64,000 bases of DNA, taken from positions 37,771 through 101,770 of the forward strand of contig CAYPAW010000006.1 in NCBI GenBank assembly GCA_964408795.1, read 5' to 3'. A program made the translations under genes and the position numbers. Positions 9,313-17,425 of the stretch are shown here, piece by piece. A model generated the notes under the pieces. That model searched no databases, had not been told where the DNA came from, and saw only the letters and a list, made by a program, of their open reading frames with translations. The stretch comes from JABMQB01 sp964408795 (GTDB lineage Bacteria > Bacteroidota > Bacteroidia > Bacteroidales > Prolixibacteraceae). Positions within the stretch are counted from its first letter, which is position 1; every line of letters starts with the position of its first letter.

Positions 9313-10005
9313 TTATGCCGGTTCGTTCAGGATATCCATGAATTCGGAGGTAGCAGCCTCCATTTTGAAAACCACTTTTTCCACGTTAGAGACCAGGATG
9401 TTGTAAGCAAAATAGGCAATAATCCCCACAATCAGTCCGGCTACGGTTGTTACCATGGCCTGGTAAATCCCGGCTGAAAGAAGGGTTACATTGATATTGT
9501 TGCCTGCGTTCGACATATCGTAGAAAGCCTGGATCATCCCCATTACGGTTCCCAGAAAGCCGATCATGGGCGCTCCTCCGGCTACTGAAGCAAGTACCGG
9601 AAGCCCTTTTTCCAGCTTGGAGATCTCAAGGTTTCCCACATTTTCTATGGCGGCATTAATATCCGTCAGAGGCCTTCCGATGCGCGATATCCCCTTTTCG
9701 ATCATCCGGGCTGCCGGATTGTTGTTGCTCCTGCATAAAGCCAGTGCCGAATCAATCTTTCCTGAGGTAATATATACTTTTACTTTTTCAAGAAGGGAGA
9801 CATCCACTTTCCCGGCTTTCTTAATAGCAAAAAAACGGTCAAAAAAGATGTATACCCCAATAAAAGACAAAAGAACAATCGGAATCATGATCCAGCCTCC
9901 TTTCAGGGCCATATCAATAAATTTCGTTGAAATACCTTCCGGATCAACGGCCATGGTGTCTAACTGGTTTGTTACATCTTGCTGAATGAATAATACGTTA
10001 AGCAT
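9313..10005 (-). CDS. exbB: ExbB/TolQ proton channel protein
   Basis: 230 aa of the MotA/TolQ/ExbB family, with three membrane segments (about 35-55, 135-160 and 175-200). Conserved features are GLPVLASVAGGAPMIGFLGTVMGMI and the following helix with YQAMVTTVAGLIVG. It powers TonB with ExbD. First gene of the operon; a terminator-like hairpin lies in its leader at 10038-10073. Confidence 0.93.
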   Translation of the reverse strand: MLNVLFIQQDVTNQLDTMAVDPEGISTKFIDMALKGGWIMIPIVLLSFIGVYIFFDRFFAIKKAGKVDVSLLEKVKVYITSGKIDSALALCRSNNNPAARMIEKGISRIGRPLTDINAAIENVGNLEISKLEKGLPVLASVAGGAPMIGFLGTVMGMIQAFYDMSNAGNNINVTLLSAGIYQAMVTTVAGLIVGIIAYFAYNILVSNVEKVVFKMEAATSEFMDILNEPA

Positions 10006-10411
10006 GTTACTTTCTGTTGGTTTATACTAAACTACATAAAAAAACGAGGTATCGTCTGAATTATTATACCTCGCTAAATTAAGCAATATTTCAGTGTCAA
10101 TGGATTGTATCGGGGGATCTGTTTCTTTAGTTATGAACAGGTTCCTATTCATTTCCGTTCCTACAGGATGAAAGGTTTCGTTTCAGTCCCGAAAGAAGGG
10201 ATTATTTCGAATTGTGGGAATCAGGATCTTACCTACTGCAGATACTTCCGCGACTTTTCCGTTTTGTTCCGTGTCATTCTGTGAGAACCCTATGGCACAG
10301 GATGCCCTGGTTGGATCGTTTCCCTATTTTTATTCGACTGGTATCACCCCGGGAAAGGGACCAGGGTATTTTCACTTATTTGGGTAATCTTGATCCATTA
10401 AATATCAACGA
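10006..10411. other. 406-bp divergent spacer between exbB and the permease
   Basis: No convincing gene is present; the small reading frame at 10212-10415 has no recognisable protein character. On the minus strand TAGTTTAG (10027-10034) is a one-mismatch -7 box for exbB. On the plus strand TAATCTTG (10385-10392) is a one-mismatch -7 box for the permease. A terminator-like hairpin at 10038-10073 is listed separately. Confidence 0.5.
10038..10073 (-). terminator. Terminator-like hairpin in the exbB leader
   Basis: CGAGGTAT (10045-10052) pairs perfectly with ATACCTCG (10066-10073). Read on the minus strand the stem is followed by seven T residues (10038-10044), the form of an intrinsic terminator pointing toward exbB. 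No minus-strand gene lies upstream for it to end, so it may be an attenuator or the end of a small RNA. Confidence 0.55.
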
Positions 10412-11788
10412 ATGAAGATTCATACACTTTCGAAGAAACTGGATGCTCTTTATGAATTTGACCGGGAGGCCGTTAAACCTCATGCTTTTCAGAGCATAGG
10501 CAATTTTCTGGGTAGTTATGCGGGGGAGCATGTTGCCGGTACCGAATTTGTCATCGGCATGCTCTTTGTCGCTCATGGAGTGACCGTTTTGGATATGTTC
10601 ATAGGGGGGCTCATCGGGAACATCCTGGCAGTTCTTAGCTGGGCTTTGATTACTGCCCCGATTGCAGTAAAAGAGCGTTTATCTCTGTACTGGCAGTTGA
10701 AAAAGATCTGCGGGCCTGTTTTGGTGTTTCTGTATAATCTTGTCAATGCTCTGATGTTTTGTTTTCTGGCAGGGGCTATGGTTGCTGTTTCGGCAACGGC
10801 TGTGGGCATTCCTTTTCAGGTTGACATGCCCACATTAAACGACATGTACCCCACCGGGGCAGGCTGGATCATCACGGTATTTGTTGTGGGGGCAGTCATC
10901 ACCCTTTTTGCAATTCTGGGTTTTGGGAGTCTTGCGCGGTTTTCCAAGGTTGCTGCTCCCTGGATGTTTCTCATTTTTGTGGCAGCTGCTTTTGCCTCCT
11001 TGCCTAAGCTGGGTATAGATCCCGGATTCAGTAATTTCTGGGAGGTTGCCCATGGTTCGATATGGACCGGCCAGGCGGCTGAAGGACAGTCACAATTTAC
11101 CCTTTGGCATGTGATCTTTTTCACCTGGTTTGCCAATGCAGCCATGCACCTGGGAATGTCTGATTTATCGATTCTCCGGTATGCCCGCAAGTGGACCTAT
11201 GGTTTTGCTTCCGCGGTGGGAATGTTCCTGGGGCATTATGTAGCCTGGATTGCTTCCGGTATTCTTTATGCTGCCGGTACCAGCGATGCTCCCGGGGAAG
11301 TTGCCTACCAGGCGATTGGCATTGCCGGCGCTTTATGCGTTGTCATTGCCGGATGGACAACGGCCAATCCTACCCTTTATAGAGCCGGCCTGGCCCTCCA
11401 GGTGGCCTCCCCCGGATGGAGCCGATGGAAAGTAACCCTCCTGGCGGGCCTCGTGACAACCCTCGCAGCCCTCTTCCCGGCCCTGGTCATGAAACTGCTC
11501 GACTTTGTGGCACTCTACGGACTCGTGTTGATCCCTATGGGAGGAGTGATATTCGCCGATTTTTACCTGATGAAAAAAGCGAAACTTCAGGATTATTACG
11601 CTGAAAAACAAAAACTGAATTTTAACTGGGCCGCCGGACTAACCTGGTTCCTCCTGCTCGCCCTGGCCCTCCTGATGAACCTGGTATTCCATATTGAACT
11701 CTATTTCCTGCCTCTACCTGTATGGATTCTCTCTATTCCGTTGTTCCTCATTTTAAGTAAAATCTATCAGAAAAAAATCGCGGCATGA
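10412..11788 (+). CDS. NCS1/CodB-like permease (cytosine/purine-type)
   Basis: 458 aa with about 12 hydrophobic helices. The N-terminal stretch NFLGSYAGEHVAGTEFVIG and the segment HLGMSDLSILRYAR resemble NCS1 permeases (cytosine, purine, allantoin, thiamine precursors). The substrate cannot be read from sequence. The gene stands alone on the plus strand, divergent from exbB, and overlaps a small membrane-protein gene at its end (ATGA), so the two are probably co-translated. No pyrimidine or purine catabolic gene lies nearby; the next gene encodes a rhamnosidase, so a sugar-linked substrate cannot be excluded. Confidence 0.65.
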   Translation: MKIHTLSKKLDALYEFDREAVKPHAFQSIGNFLGSYAGEHVAGTEFVIGMLFVAHGVTVLDMFIGGLIGNILAVLSWALITAPIAVKERLSLYWQLKKICGPVLVFLYNLVNALMFCFLAGAMVAVSATAVGIPFQVDMPTLNDMYPTGAGWIITVFVVGAVITLFAILGFGSLARFSKVAAPWMFLIFVAAAFASLPKLGIDPGFSNFWEVAHGSIWTGQAAEGQSQFTLWHVIFFTWFANAAMHLGMSDLSILRYARKWTYGFASAVGMFLGHYVAWIASGILYAAGTSDAPGEVAYQAIGIAGALCVVIAGWTTANPTLYRAGLALQVASPGWSRWKVTLLAGLVTTLAALFPALVMKLLDFVALYGLVLIPMGGVIFADFYLMKKAKLQDYYAEKQKLNFNWAAGLTWFLLLALALLMNLVFHIELYFLPLPVWILSIPLFLILSKIYQKKIAA

Positions 11789-11961
11789 ACACCCTGTTAA
11801 AAATAATTTCACTGATCGGATTGTTGCTGACCATCATTCCTCCGATTCTGTTTTTCACCGGATCAATCGAACATGCTGAACAAAATCTATCCATGTTTAT
11901 CGGTACGCTCCTCTGGTTTGGGAGTGCCTGGTTCTGGCTGGGAAGAAAGGCGAAAGGGTGA
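11785..11961 (+). CDS. 58-aa two-helix membrane protein coupled to the permease
   Basis: The ATG at 11785 overlaps the permease TGA by 4 bases. The product has a first hydrophobic helix (MNTLLKIISLIGLLLTIIPP, running on through ILFF), a short polar loop (TGSIEHAEQNL), a second helix ending FGSAWFWLG, and a basic tail (RKAKG). It has no signal-peptide cleavage site and no known domain that I recognise. The overlap and the two-helix form suggest an accessory subunit or a stabiliser of the permease. Confidence 0.7.
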   Translation: MNTLLKIISLIGLLLTIIPPILFFTGSIEHAEQNLSMFIGTLLWFGSAWFWLGRKAKG

Positions 11962-11996
11962 GCGGGTGGTCATGGTTGTCTTCTTGCTTCGCTCAC

Positions 11997-12078
11997 GTTG
12001 TCGTGGTTCTCATGGTTTTCATGGTTCTGCCTAAACATTACCAGCGACAACCACGAAAACCACGACAACCATGACAAC
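11997..12078. repeat. Long imperfect palindrome after the permease unit
   Basis: A 30-base left arm (11997-12026) pairs with a right arm (12049-12078) at 26 of 30 positions around a 22-base loop. Both arms are built from short repeats of the type CCACGA(A/C)AA. It starts 35 bases after the small-protein stop codon and has no T-run, so it looks like a REP-type element or a processing/termination structure. Confidence 0.7.
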
Positions 12079-12164
12079 AACCATAACAAGGTACCCAAGG
12101 ATCAATAAAACAAACCATACAATCAAACCAATAATCCTTCCCGGTACCATCTTTCTCCTTTTAG

Positions 12165-12301
12165 CCTGAGCTATTCATACATTTTAAAAAACATGAAGAA
12201 AGCTCAGGTTAACCCCGACTTAGATGAAGTTAAACGTTGGAAGGAAGTTTTGCTGAATCTTAGTCGCTGTCGGAGACAGGAATAATTCATGAATTATTCG
12301 G
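12165..12301. repeat. 137-bp dispersed repeat, copy 1
   Basis: Matches 22854-22990 with 8 mismatches over 137 positions and no gaps. It contains a stem CCTGAGCT (12165-12172)/AGCTCAGG (12201-12208), a perfect 20-bp palindrome at 12280-12299, and a 30-codon reading frame (12193-12285, MKKAQVNPDLDEVKRWKEVL...) also open in copy 2. No transposase is nearby. The rest of the 11962-12409 spacer holds nothing else that I recognise apart from the palindrome at 11997. Confidence 0.85.
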
Positions 12302-12409
12302 GTTGGGTTGAATTCTCCTGCCAGGAGAATTTTTTTTTTTATTGAGCGTATAGCTTGAGAATAAATAACCTTAGATTGTTTACCTTTGACAAAGAACCGG
12401 TTTCCTTTC

Positions 12410-15157
12410 ATGAAAAGAAAAAGCAAAACGATGAATTCAAAAATTCACAAAATTATTCTGCCTCTGGCTGTTGTTCTTATTGTTTCTATTTTTCTGACCT
12501 TCTGCCGGAGGGCTGATTCCCCTGCCGTTGTATACGATCTTCGGTGTGAATACCAGGTAGCTCCCCTGGGTGTTGAGCGTCAGCATCCGTTGTTGCAATG
12601 GAAGTTGGCTGATTCCCGGCGGGGAGCGGTTCAGACAGCGTGGCAGGTTCTTGTTTCGGGCAGTCTTGAAAACCTTGAGCGCGATGAAGGCGATCTCTGG
12701 GATTCCGGAAAAAACCTGTCGGATCAATCGGTAACGATCCGGTATGCCGGCAAGCCTTTGGAATCAGGAGCTACCTGCTTTTGGAAGGTGCGGATCTGGG
12801 ACCGGAATGACGAAGTATCCGCATGGAGTGAACCGGCTTTTTGGGAAATGGGATTGTTGAATCCTTCAGATTGGCAGGCTCAGTGGGTAGCCCGTGACGG
12901 GGAAGATCCGGACCGGTCGGTATATATGCGTCAGGAAATCCAGGTTCCCGATAAAAAATTAGAAAAAGCCCGGGTGGTTGTTACCGGACTGGGGAATTAT
13001 GTGTTTTATATCAACGGCACCCGAGTCGGGAAGGATCTGCTGACCCCGGGATGGACCCATTATCCCGAAAGACTGGAATACCGGGTCTATGACGTCACCT
13101 CTTCACTGAAGCCGGGAGCCAATTGCCTGGGGGCTCTCCTGGGAAATATGTGGTGGTCAGGAGGCCTGGGCTGGCAGGGTGGACAGAAATACAGCCAGGG
13201 ACCGCTGAAATTTTATCTCCAACTGGAGATGCTCTTTGAGGATGGATCCCGGGAAATGGTGGGTACGGAACCATCATGGAAATGGCATGATTCACCCATT
13301 GTAGCCGATAATATCTATGACGGGGAAATTTTTGATGCCACCCTGGTTCAGGAAGGATGGAACCGAGCCGGTTTTGATGATTCCGCATGGGCTCCGGTGG
13401 AGCCGGCAACCTATGAGGGTAAGTTATCAGGTCCTTATGCCCCTCCTTTGCGGGAACATCAAAGCCTGGATCCGATAGCTCTCAGCGAACCTGTTCGGGG
13501 GGAGTATGTTTTCGATATGGGGCAAAACATGGTCGGATGGGTAAAAATAAAAGTGGATGCCGAAAAGGGAGATACCCTTGTTTTGCGTTATGCTGAACTG
13601 CTGCATGACGATGGTACGGTAGCCCAGGAAAACCTGCGTTCAGCAGAAGCTACCGACAGGATCATTGCCAAGGGGGAGGAGTTTTTCTGGGAACCGAAAT
13701 TTACCTACCACGGGTTTCGTTATGTACAGGTTTTGGGATTAAAGGAAAAGCCGGCTATTCAGGATGTTGAAGGCAAGGTGATCTATGCAGATGCTCCCAT
13801 CATTGGAACGTTTGCCTGTTCCAATGAATTGATCAACCAGATCTACCGGAACATTACCTGGGCCCAGCGGGGGAATTTCTATGCGGTACCCACCGATTGT
13901 CCTCAGCGTGACGAACGACTCGGATGGATGGGCGATGCACAGATCTTTGCTCCAACGGCGAACTTCACGATGGATCTGGCACGTTACTGGGCAAAATGGA
14001 TGGTTGATATTACCGATGGTCAGGATTCCGAAGGATGGGTCTATGATGTGAACCCTCCCATCGTAGTGAGAGGCCCGTCAAAACCGGGGTGGGGCGATGC
14101 CGTAGTGATCATTCCGTGGCATTCGTATCGCTGGTTTGGAGATGTACGGATCCTCGAAGATCATTATGAGGGAATGAAAGCCTGGGTGGAATATATGAAT
14201 ACCCACAGCAAAGAGTATATCTATGTTTGGTCTCAGCCCGGAAGTGAAGGATGGTATGGATATGGCGACTGGATTGCGGTGGAACCTACCCCTTCAAAAC
14301 CTATCGGAACAGCCTATTTTTATTATTCAACCCATCTTTTGTCGCGGATGGCCGAGATAATCGGAAAAGATGAGGAGGCTGAAAAATATGCTGCTCTGGC
14401 GGAGAAGATTGCCAATGCTTACCAGAAGGAATACTGGGATGCGGAGGCTCAGAATTATGTGGGGGGTACTCAAACAGCCAATCTTCTGCCCCTGGCTTTT
14501 GGTATAACTCCTGAAGAACTCAGGGACCAGGTGGTAACGAATCTGGTTGAAAATGTTTCGCAACACGGAGGCCATCCCACCACCGGATTCCTGGGAACCG
14601 GTTATATCCTCCCCATGCTGAGTAAGTACGGACATCACGACATGGCCTATGAAATGATCAATAAAACGGATTATCCCAGCTGGGGGTATATGGTGAAAAA
14701 AGGAGCAACCACCATTTGGGAACTCTGGAATTCGGATTCAGAGCCACCGGATGAGATGAATTCACGAAATCATTTTGCCCTGGGGTGTGTCGGAGAATGG
14801 ATGTGGAACACCCTGGTGGGATTGAATATCTGTGAACACAATCCGGGATTTAAAAGGATGATTATCAAACCACAGCCTTCCGGTGATCTGAAATGGGTAA
14901 AAGCAGCCTATGAAACCAATTACGGGAAAATATCCGTCGAATGGAGATCGGAAGAAGGATTTTTTACATTGAATCTGACCGTTCCGCCCAACACATCGGC
15001 TGTCGTTGAACTTCCGGTGATGTTTGGGAATTCCGTGATCAGGGAAGGGGGCATTCCTCTTGGTTCATCAGCGATTGACGGGTTGTCTGAAACCCCTTGC
15101 GGGAAGATCCTGGCTGGAGCCGGAGAATATGTGTTTACCGTTGAAGCGGTGGATTAA
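12410..15157 (+). CDS. GH78 alpha-L-rhamnosidase lipoprotein
   Basis: 915 aa from the ATG at 12410; ATG 12431 and TTG 12386 are alternatives. It removes terminal alpha-L-rhamnose from glycans or glycosides. A lipoprotein signal ends at LTFC (Cys about 32). Then come an Ig-like N-terminal domain (LRCEYQVAPLGVERQHPLLQW), a jelly-roll domain, the alpha/alpha barrel with the GH78 signature CPQRDERLGWMGDAQIF (about residues 494-510), and a C-terminal beta domain. It is preceded by a repeat-rich spacer and is not followed by further carbohydrate genes, so it is isolated. Its stop codon overlaps the stop of kdsA on the other strand. Confidence 0.92.
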   Translation: MKRKSKTMNSKIHKIILPLAVVLIVSIFLTFCRRADSPAVVYDLRCEYQVAPLGVERQHPLLQWKLADSRRGAVQTAWQVLVSGSLENLERDEGDLWDSGKNLSDQSVTIRYAGKPLESGATCFWKVRIWDRNDEVSAWSEPAFWEMGLLNPSDWQAQWVARDGEDPDRSVYMRQEIQVPDKKLEKARVVVTGLGNYVFYINGTRVGKDLLTPGWTHYPERLEYRVYDVTSSLKPGANCLGALLGNMWWSGGLGWQGGQKYSQGPLKFYLQLEMLFEDGSREMVGTEPSWKWHDSPIVADNIYDGEIFDATLVQEGWNRAGFDDSAWAPVEPATYEGKLSGPYAPPLREHQSLDPIALSEPVRGEYVFDMGQNMVGWVKIKVDAEKGDTLVLRYAELLHDDGTVAQENLRSAEATDRIIAKGEEFFWEPKFTYHGFRYVQVLGLKEKPAIQDVEGKVIYADAPIIGTFACSNELINQIYRNITWAQRGNFYAVPTDCPQRDERLGWMGDAQIFAPTANFTMDLARYWAKWMVDITDGQDSEGWVYDVNPPIVVRGPSKPGWGDAVVIIPWHSYRWFGDVRILEDHYEGMKAWVEYMNTHSKEYIYVWSQPGSEGWYGYGDWIAVEPTPSKPIGTAYFYYSTHLLSRMAEIIGKDEEAEKYAALAEKIANAYQKEYWDAEAQNYVGGTQTANLLPLAFGITPEELRDQVVTNLVENVSQHGGHPTTGFLGTGYILPMLSKYGHHDMAYEMINKTDYPSWGYMVKKGATTIWELWNSDSEPPDEMNSRNHFALGCVGEWMWNTLVGLNICEHNPGFKRMIIKPQPSGDLKWVKAAYETNYGKISVEWRSEEGFFTLNLTVPPNTSAVVELPVMFGNSVIREGGIPLGSSAIDGLSETPCGKILAGAGEYVFTVEAVD

Positions 15158-15972
15158 AGGTTATTGATAGTCTCTCTAATCCGAATAAGTTTTTCAAGCA
15201 GGGATTCTACCCGGTCCAGGCGAAGCATGTTGGCGCCGTCTGACTTTGCTGATTCCGGAGTGGGATGGGTTTCCAGGAAAATGCCGTCTACACCGGCAGC
15301 AATTCCTGCACGGGCCAGGGTTTCGATCATCTCAGGCTGCCCCCCGGAAACACCCGAAGCCTGATTGGGTTGTTGCAGGGAATGCGTGATGTCAAGAACT
15401 ACCGGAACGCCTGTTTTCTGCATCTCCGGGATGCTGCGGAAGTCAACAATGAGATCCTGATACCCAAACGTAGTGCCCCGTTCCGTAAGCAGGATGTTCG
15501 GATTTCCACTTTCTCTGATTTTAGCAACGGCAAATTGCATGGTTTCAGCCGACAGAAACTGCCCTTTTTTAATGTTTACCGGTTTGCCGGTTTTCGCGGC
15601 AGCCACGAGAATATCAGTCTGGCGGCATAAAAAGGCCGGTATCTGCAAAAGATCTACATAGAAGGCAGCCATCAAAGCTTCGGAGACCGAATGAATATCC
15701 GTTGTGGTAGGAATACCAAAAGTGTGGCCTACCTTCCGAAGAATCGTTAAGGCTTTGTCATCTCCAATTCCTGTGAAGGAATCAAGACGCGACCGGTTGG
15801 CTTTTCGATAGGAACCCTTAAAAACAAAAGGAATCCTCAGCCGGTTGGAAATGGTGACCAGGGCCTCGGCAATCTCAAGAGCCATTCTCTCGCCTTCAAT
15901 AACACAGGGGCCTGCCAGGAGAAAAAACAACTCCGAATTGGCATATTTGAGATGATTAATTTTGGGTGTCAT
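15154..15972 (-). CDS. kdsA: 3-deoxy-8-phosphooctulonate (KDO-8-P) synthase
   Basis: 272 aa TIM barrel that condenses arabinose-5-phosphate and PEP to KDO-8-P for lipopolysaccharide. Family motifs include KGSYRKANRSRLDSFTG, LQIPAFLCRQTD and LETHPTPESAKSDGA. Cys23 in AGPCVIE sits where E. coli has Asn, and the His (THSLQ), Glu (LETHP) and Asp (KSDGA) partners are present, so this is the metal-dependent class. It lies 6 bases downstream of rarA in the same orientation, so they are co-transcribed. Confidence 0.95.
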   Translation of the reverse strand: MTPKINHLKYANSELFFLLAGPCVIEGERMALEIAEALVTISNRLRIPFVFKGSYRKANRSRLDSFTGIGDDKALTILRKVGHTFGIPTTTDIHSVSEALMAAFYVDLLQIPAFLCRQTDILVAAAKTGKPVNIKKGQFLSAETMQFAVAKIRESGNPNILLTERGTTFGYQDLIVDFRSIPEMQKTGVPVVLDITHSLQQPNQASGVSGGQPEMIETLARAGIAAGVDGIFLETHPTPESAKSDGANMLRLDRVESLLEKLIRIRETINNL

Positions 15973-15978
15973 AGTTTT

Positions 15979-17262
15979 TTACTTTTTCCAATTTCTTTTT
16001 CCCCACCACGCATTCAATCTCTCGAGGATTTTTCGTTCATGGGGATTCTTTTGTGGGTAATAGAACCGGCTGTTTTTAATTTTTTCAGGCAGGAAATCCT
16101 GTTCTGCGAAGTTTCCTTCATACGCATGGGCATATTTATACTTTTCCCCGTATCCCAGTTCTTTCATCAGCTGGGTTGGTGCATTACGGATAGGCAAGGG
16201 TACCGGGAGGTTTCCTGATTCCTTGACTTTTGAGAGTGCAGCTTCGATGGCTTCATACGCGGAATTGCTTTTGGGGGATGTAGCCAGGTAAATTGTACAT
16301 TCCGAGAGGATGATCCGGGCTTCGGGCATTCCGATCTGATGGACGGCATCAAAGGTGCTTTGTGCGAGCAACAGGGCATTGGGGTTTGCGAGTCCGATAT
16401 CCTCGGCAGCCAGGACGACCAACCTGCGGGCGATAAATTTAACCTCTTCACCTCCTTCGATCATGCGGGCCAGCCAGTAAACAGCCGCATCCGGGTCACT
16501 GCCCCGTATGCTTTTGATAAAAGCCGAAATAATGTCGTAATGGTTCTCCCCGTTTTTATCGTACAGGGCCAGGTTGCGCTGAAGTCTTTCTATTACCTTC
16601 TGGTTGGTAATCACGATGGGATCCGATTCTTCTGCATGGACAACCAGTTCCAGGACATTCAGCAACTTCCGGGCATCTCCCCCGGAATAGCGCAGCATGG
16701 CTTCCTGTTCCCGGATCTCGATTTTTCTTGTTTTTAAAAAAGGATCGTTTTTCAGGGCAAGCGCGACAATTTTTTCCAGTTCTTTTTTTTCGAGGGGGTT
16801 GAGAATATATACCTGGCAACGTGAAAGGAGGGGGGAGATTACTTCAAAAGAAGGATTCTCTGTGGTAGCTCCGATCAGTGTAATTGTGCCCTGTTCCACA
16901 GCTCCCAGGAGAGAATCCTGTTGCGATTTGCTGAACCGGTGGATCTCATCAATGAAAAGAATGGGATTGGGACGGTCGAAGAACTGTTGTTTTTTTGCTT
17001 TCTCAATGATCTCGCGGACTACCTTGACTCCCGAATGAACGGCACTCAGGGAGTAAAAGGGCCGGTGGAGAGTGTTGGCTATAATTTTGGCCAGCGTGGT
17101 TTTGCCTACTCCCGGAGGACCCCACAAGATCATCGAGGGGAGATTCCCGGTTTCAAGACTTTTTCGAAGGACAGCCTTTGGACCCACCAGGTGCTCCTGA
17201 CCGATATAATCATCCAGGGTACGAGGACGCAAACGTTCGGCAAGTGGCTGATTTATACTCAT
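15979..17262 (-). CDS. rarA: Replication-associated recombination protein A (MgsA/RarA)
   Basis: 427 aa AAA+ ATPase acting at stalled replication forks. Walker A GPPGVGKT is at residues 48-55 and Walker B ILFIDEIHRF follows. Sensor/arginine-finger region SPLLSRCQVY and the C-terminal tetramerisation domain (WLARMIEGGEEVKFIARRLVV) are present. It heads a two-gene unit with kdsA. Confidence 0.95.
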   Translation of the reverse strand: MSINQPLAERLRPRTLDDYIGQEHLVGPKAVLRKSLETGNLPSMILWGPPGVGKTTLAKIIANTLHRPFYSLSAVHSGVKVVREIIEKAKKQQFFDRPNPILFIDEIHRFSKSQQDSLLGAVEQGTITLIGATTENPSFEVISPLLSRCQVYILNPLEKKELEKIVALALKNDPFLKTRKIEIREQEAMLRYSGGDARKLLNVLELVVHAEESDPIVITNQKVIERLQRNLALYDKNGENHYDIISAFIKSIRGSDPDAAVYWLARMIEGGEEVKFIARRLVVLAAEDIGLANPNALLLAQSTFDAVHQIGMPEARIILSECTIYLATSPKSNSAYEAIEAALSKVKESGNLPVPLPIRNAPTQLMKELGYGEKYKYAHAYEGNFAEQDFLPEKIKNSRFYYPQKNPHERKILERLNAWWGKRNWKK

Positions 17263-17356
17263 GATCTTGCATATCTTTTATTCCGGGGGGTCTTTTCAAA
17301 ATTAGAACAATTCATTAAGGGAAAAAATAAATTCCGGAAAAATAAAACGAGCCCTG

Positions 17357-17376
17357 ATCCCGACGGCTATCGGGAT
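17357..17376. repeat. Short CCCGA/TCGGG palindrome
   Basis: ATCCCGA and TCGGGAT arms around a 6-base centre, in the spacer between rarA and the TPR gene. It belongs with similar palindromes at 22731, 30413, 30468 and 49974. No T-run follows. Confidence 0.6.
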
Positions 17377-17425
17377 GCGAGTTACATACTTATACCTTTA
17401 AAAATTAACAATTTAATAGTATGAA

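Noticed and set aside
10212..10415. 67-codon plus-strand frame before the permease
   Set aside because: No signal, domain or repeat character; it overlaps the likely promoter of the permease.
12220..12426. 68-codon minus-strand frame ending RIIHELFLSP
   Set aside because: It arises from the 137-bp repeat; the same false peptide appears at 22939-23127.
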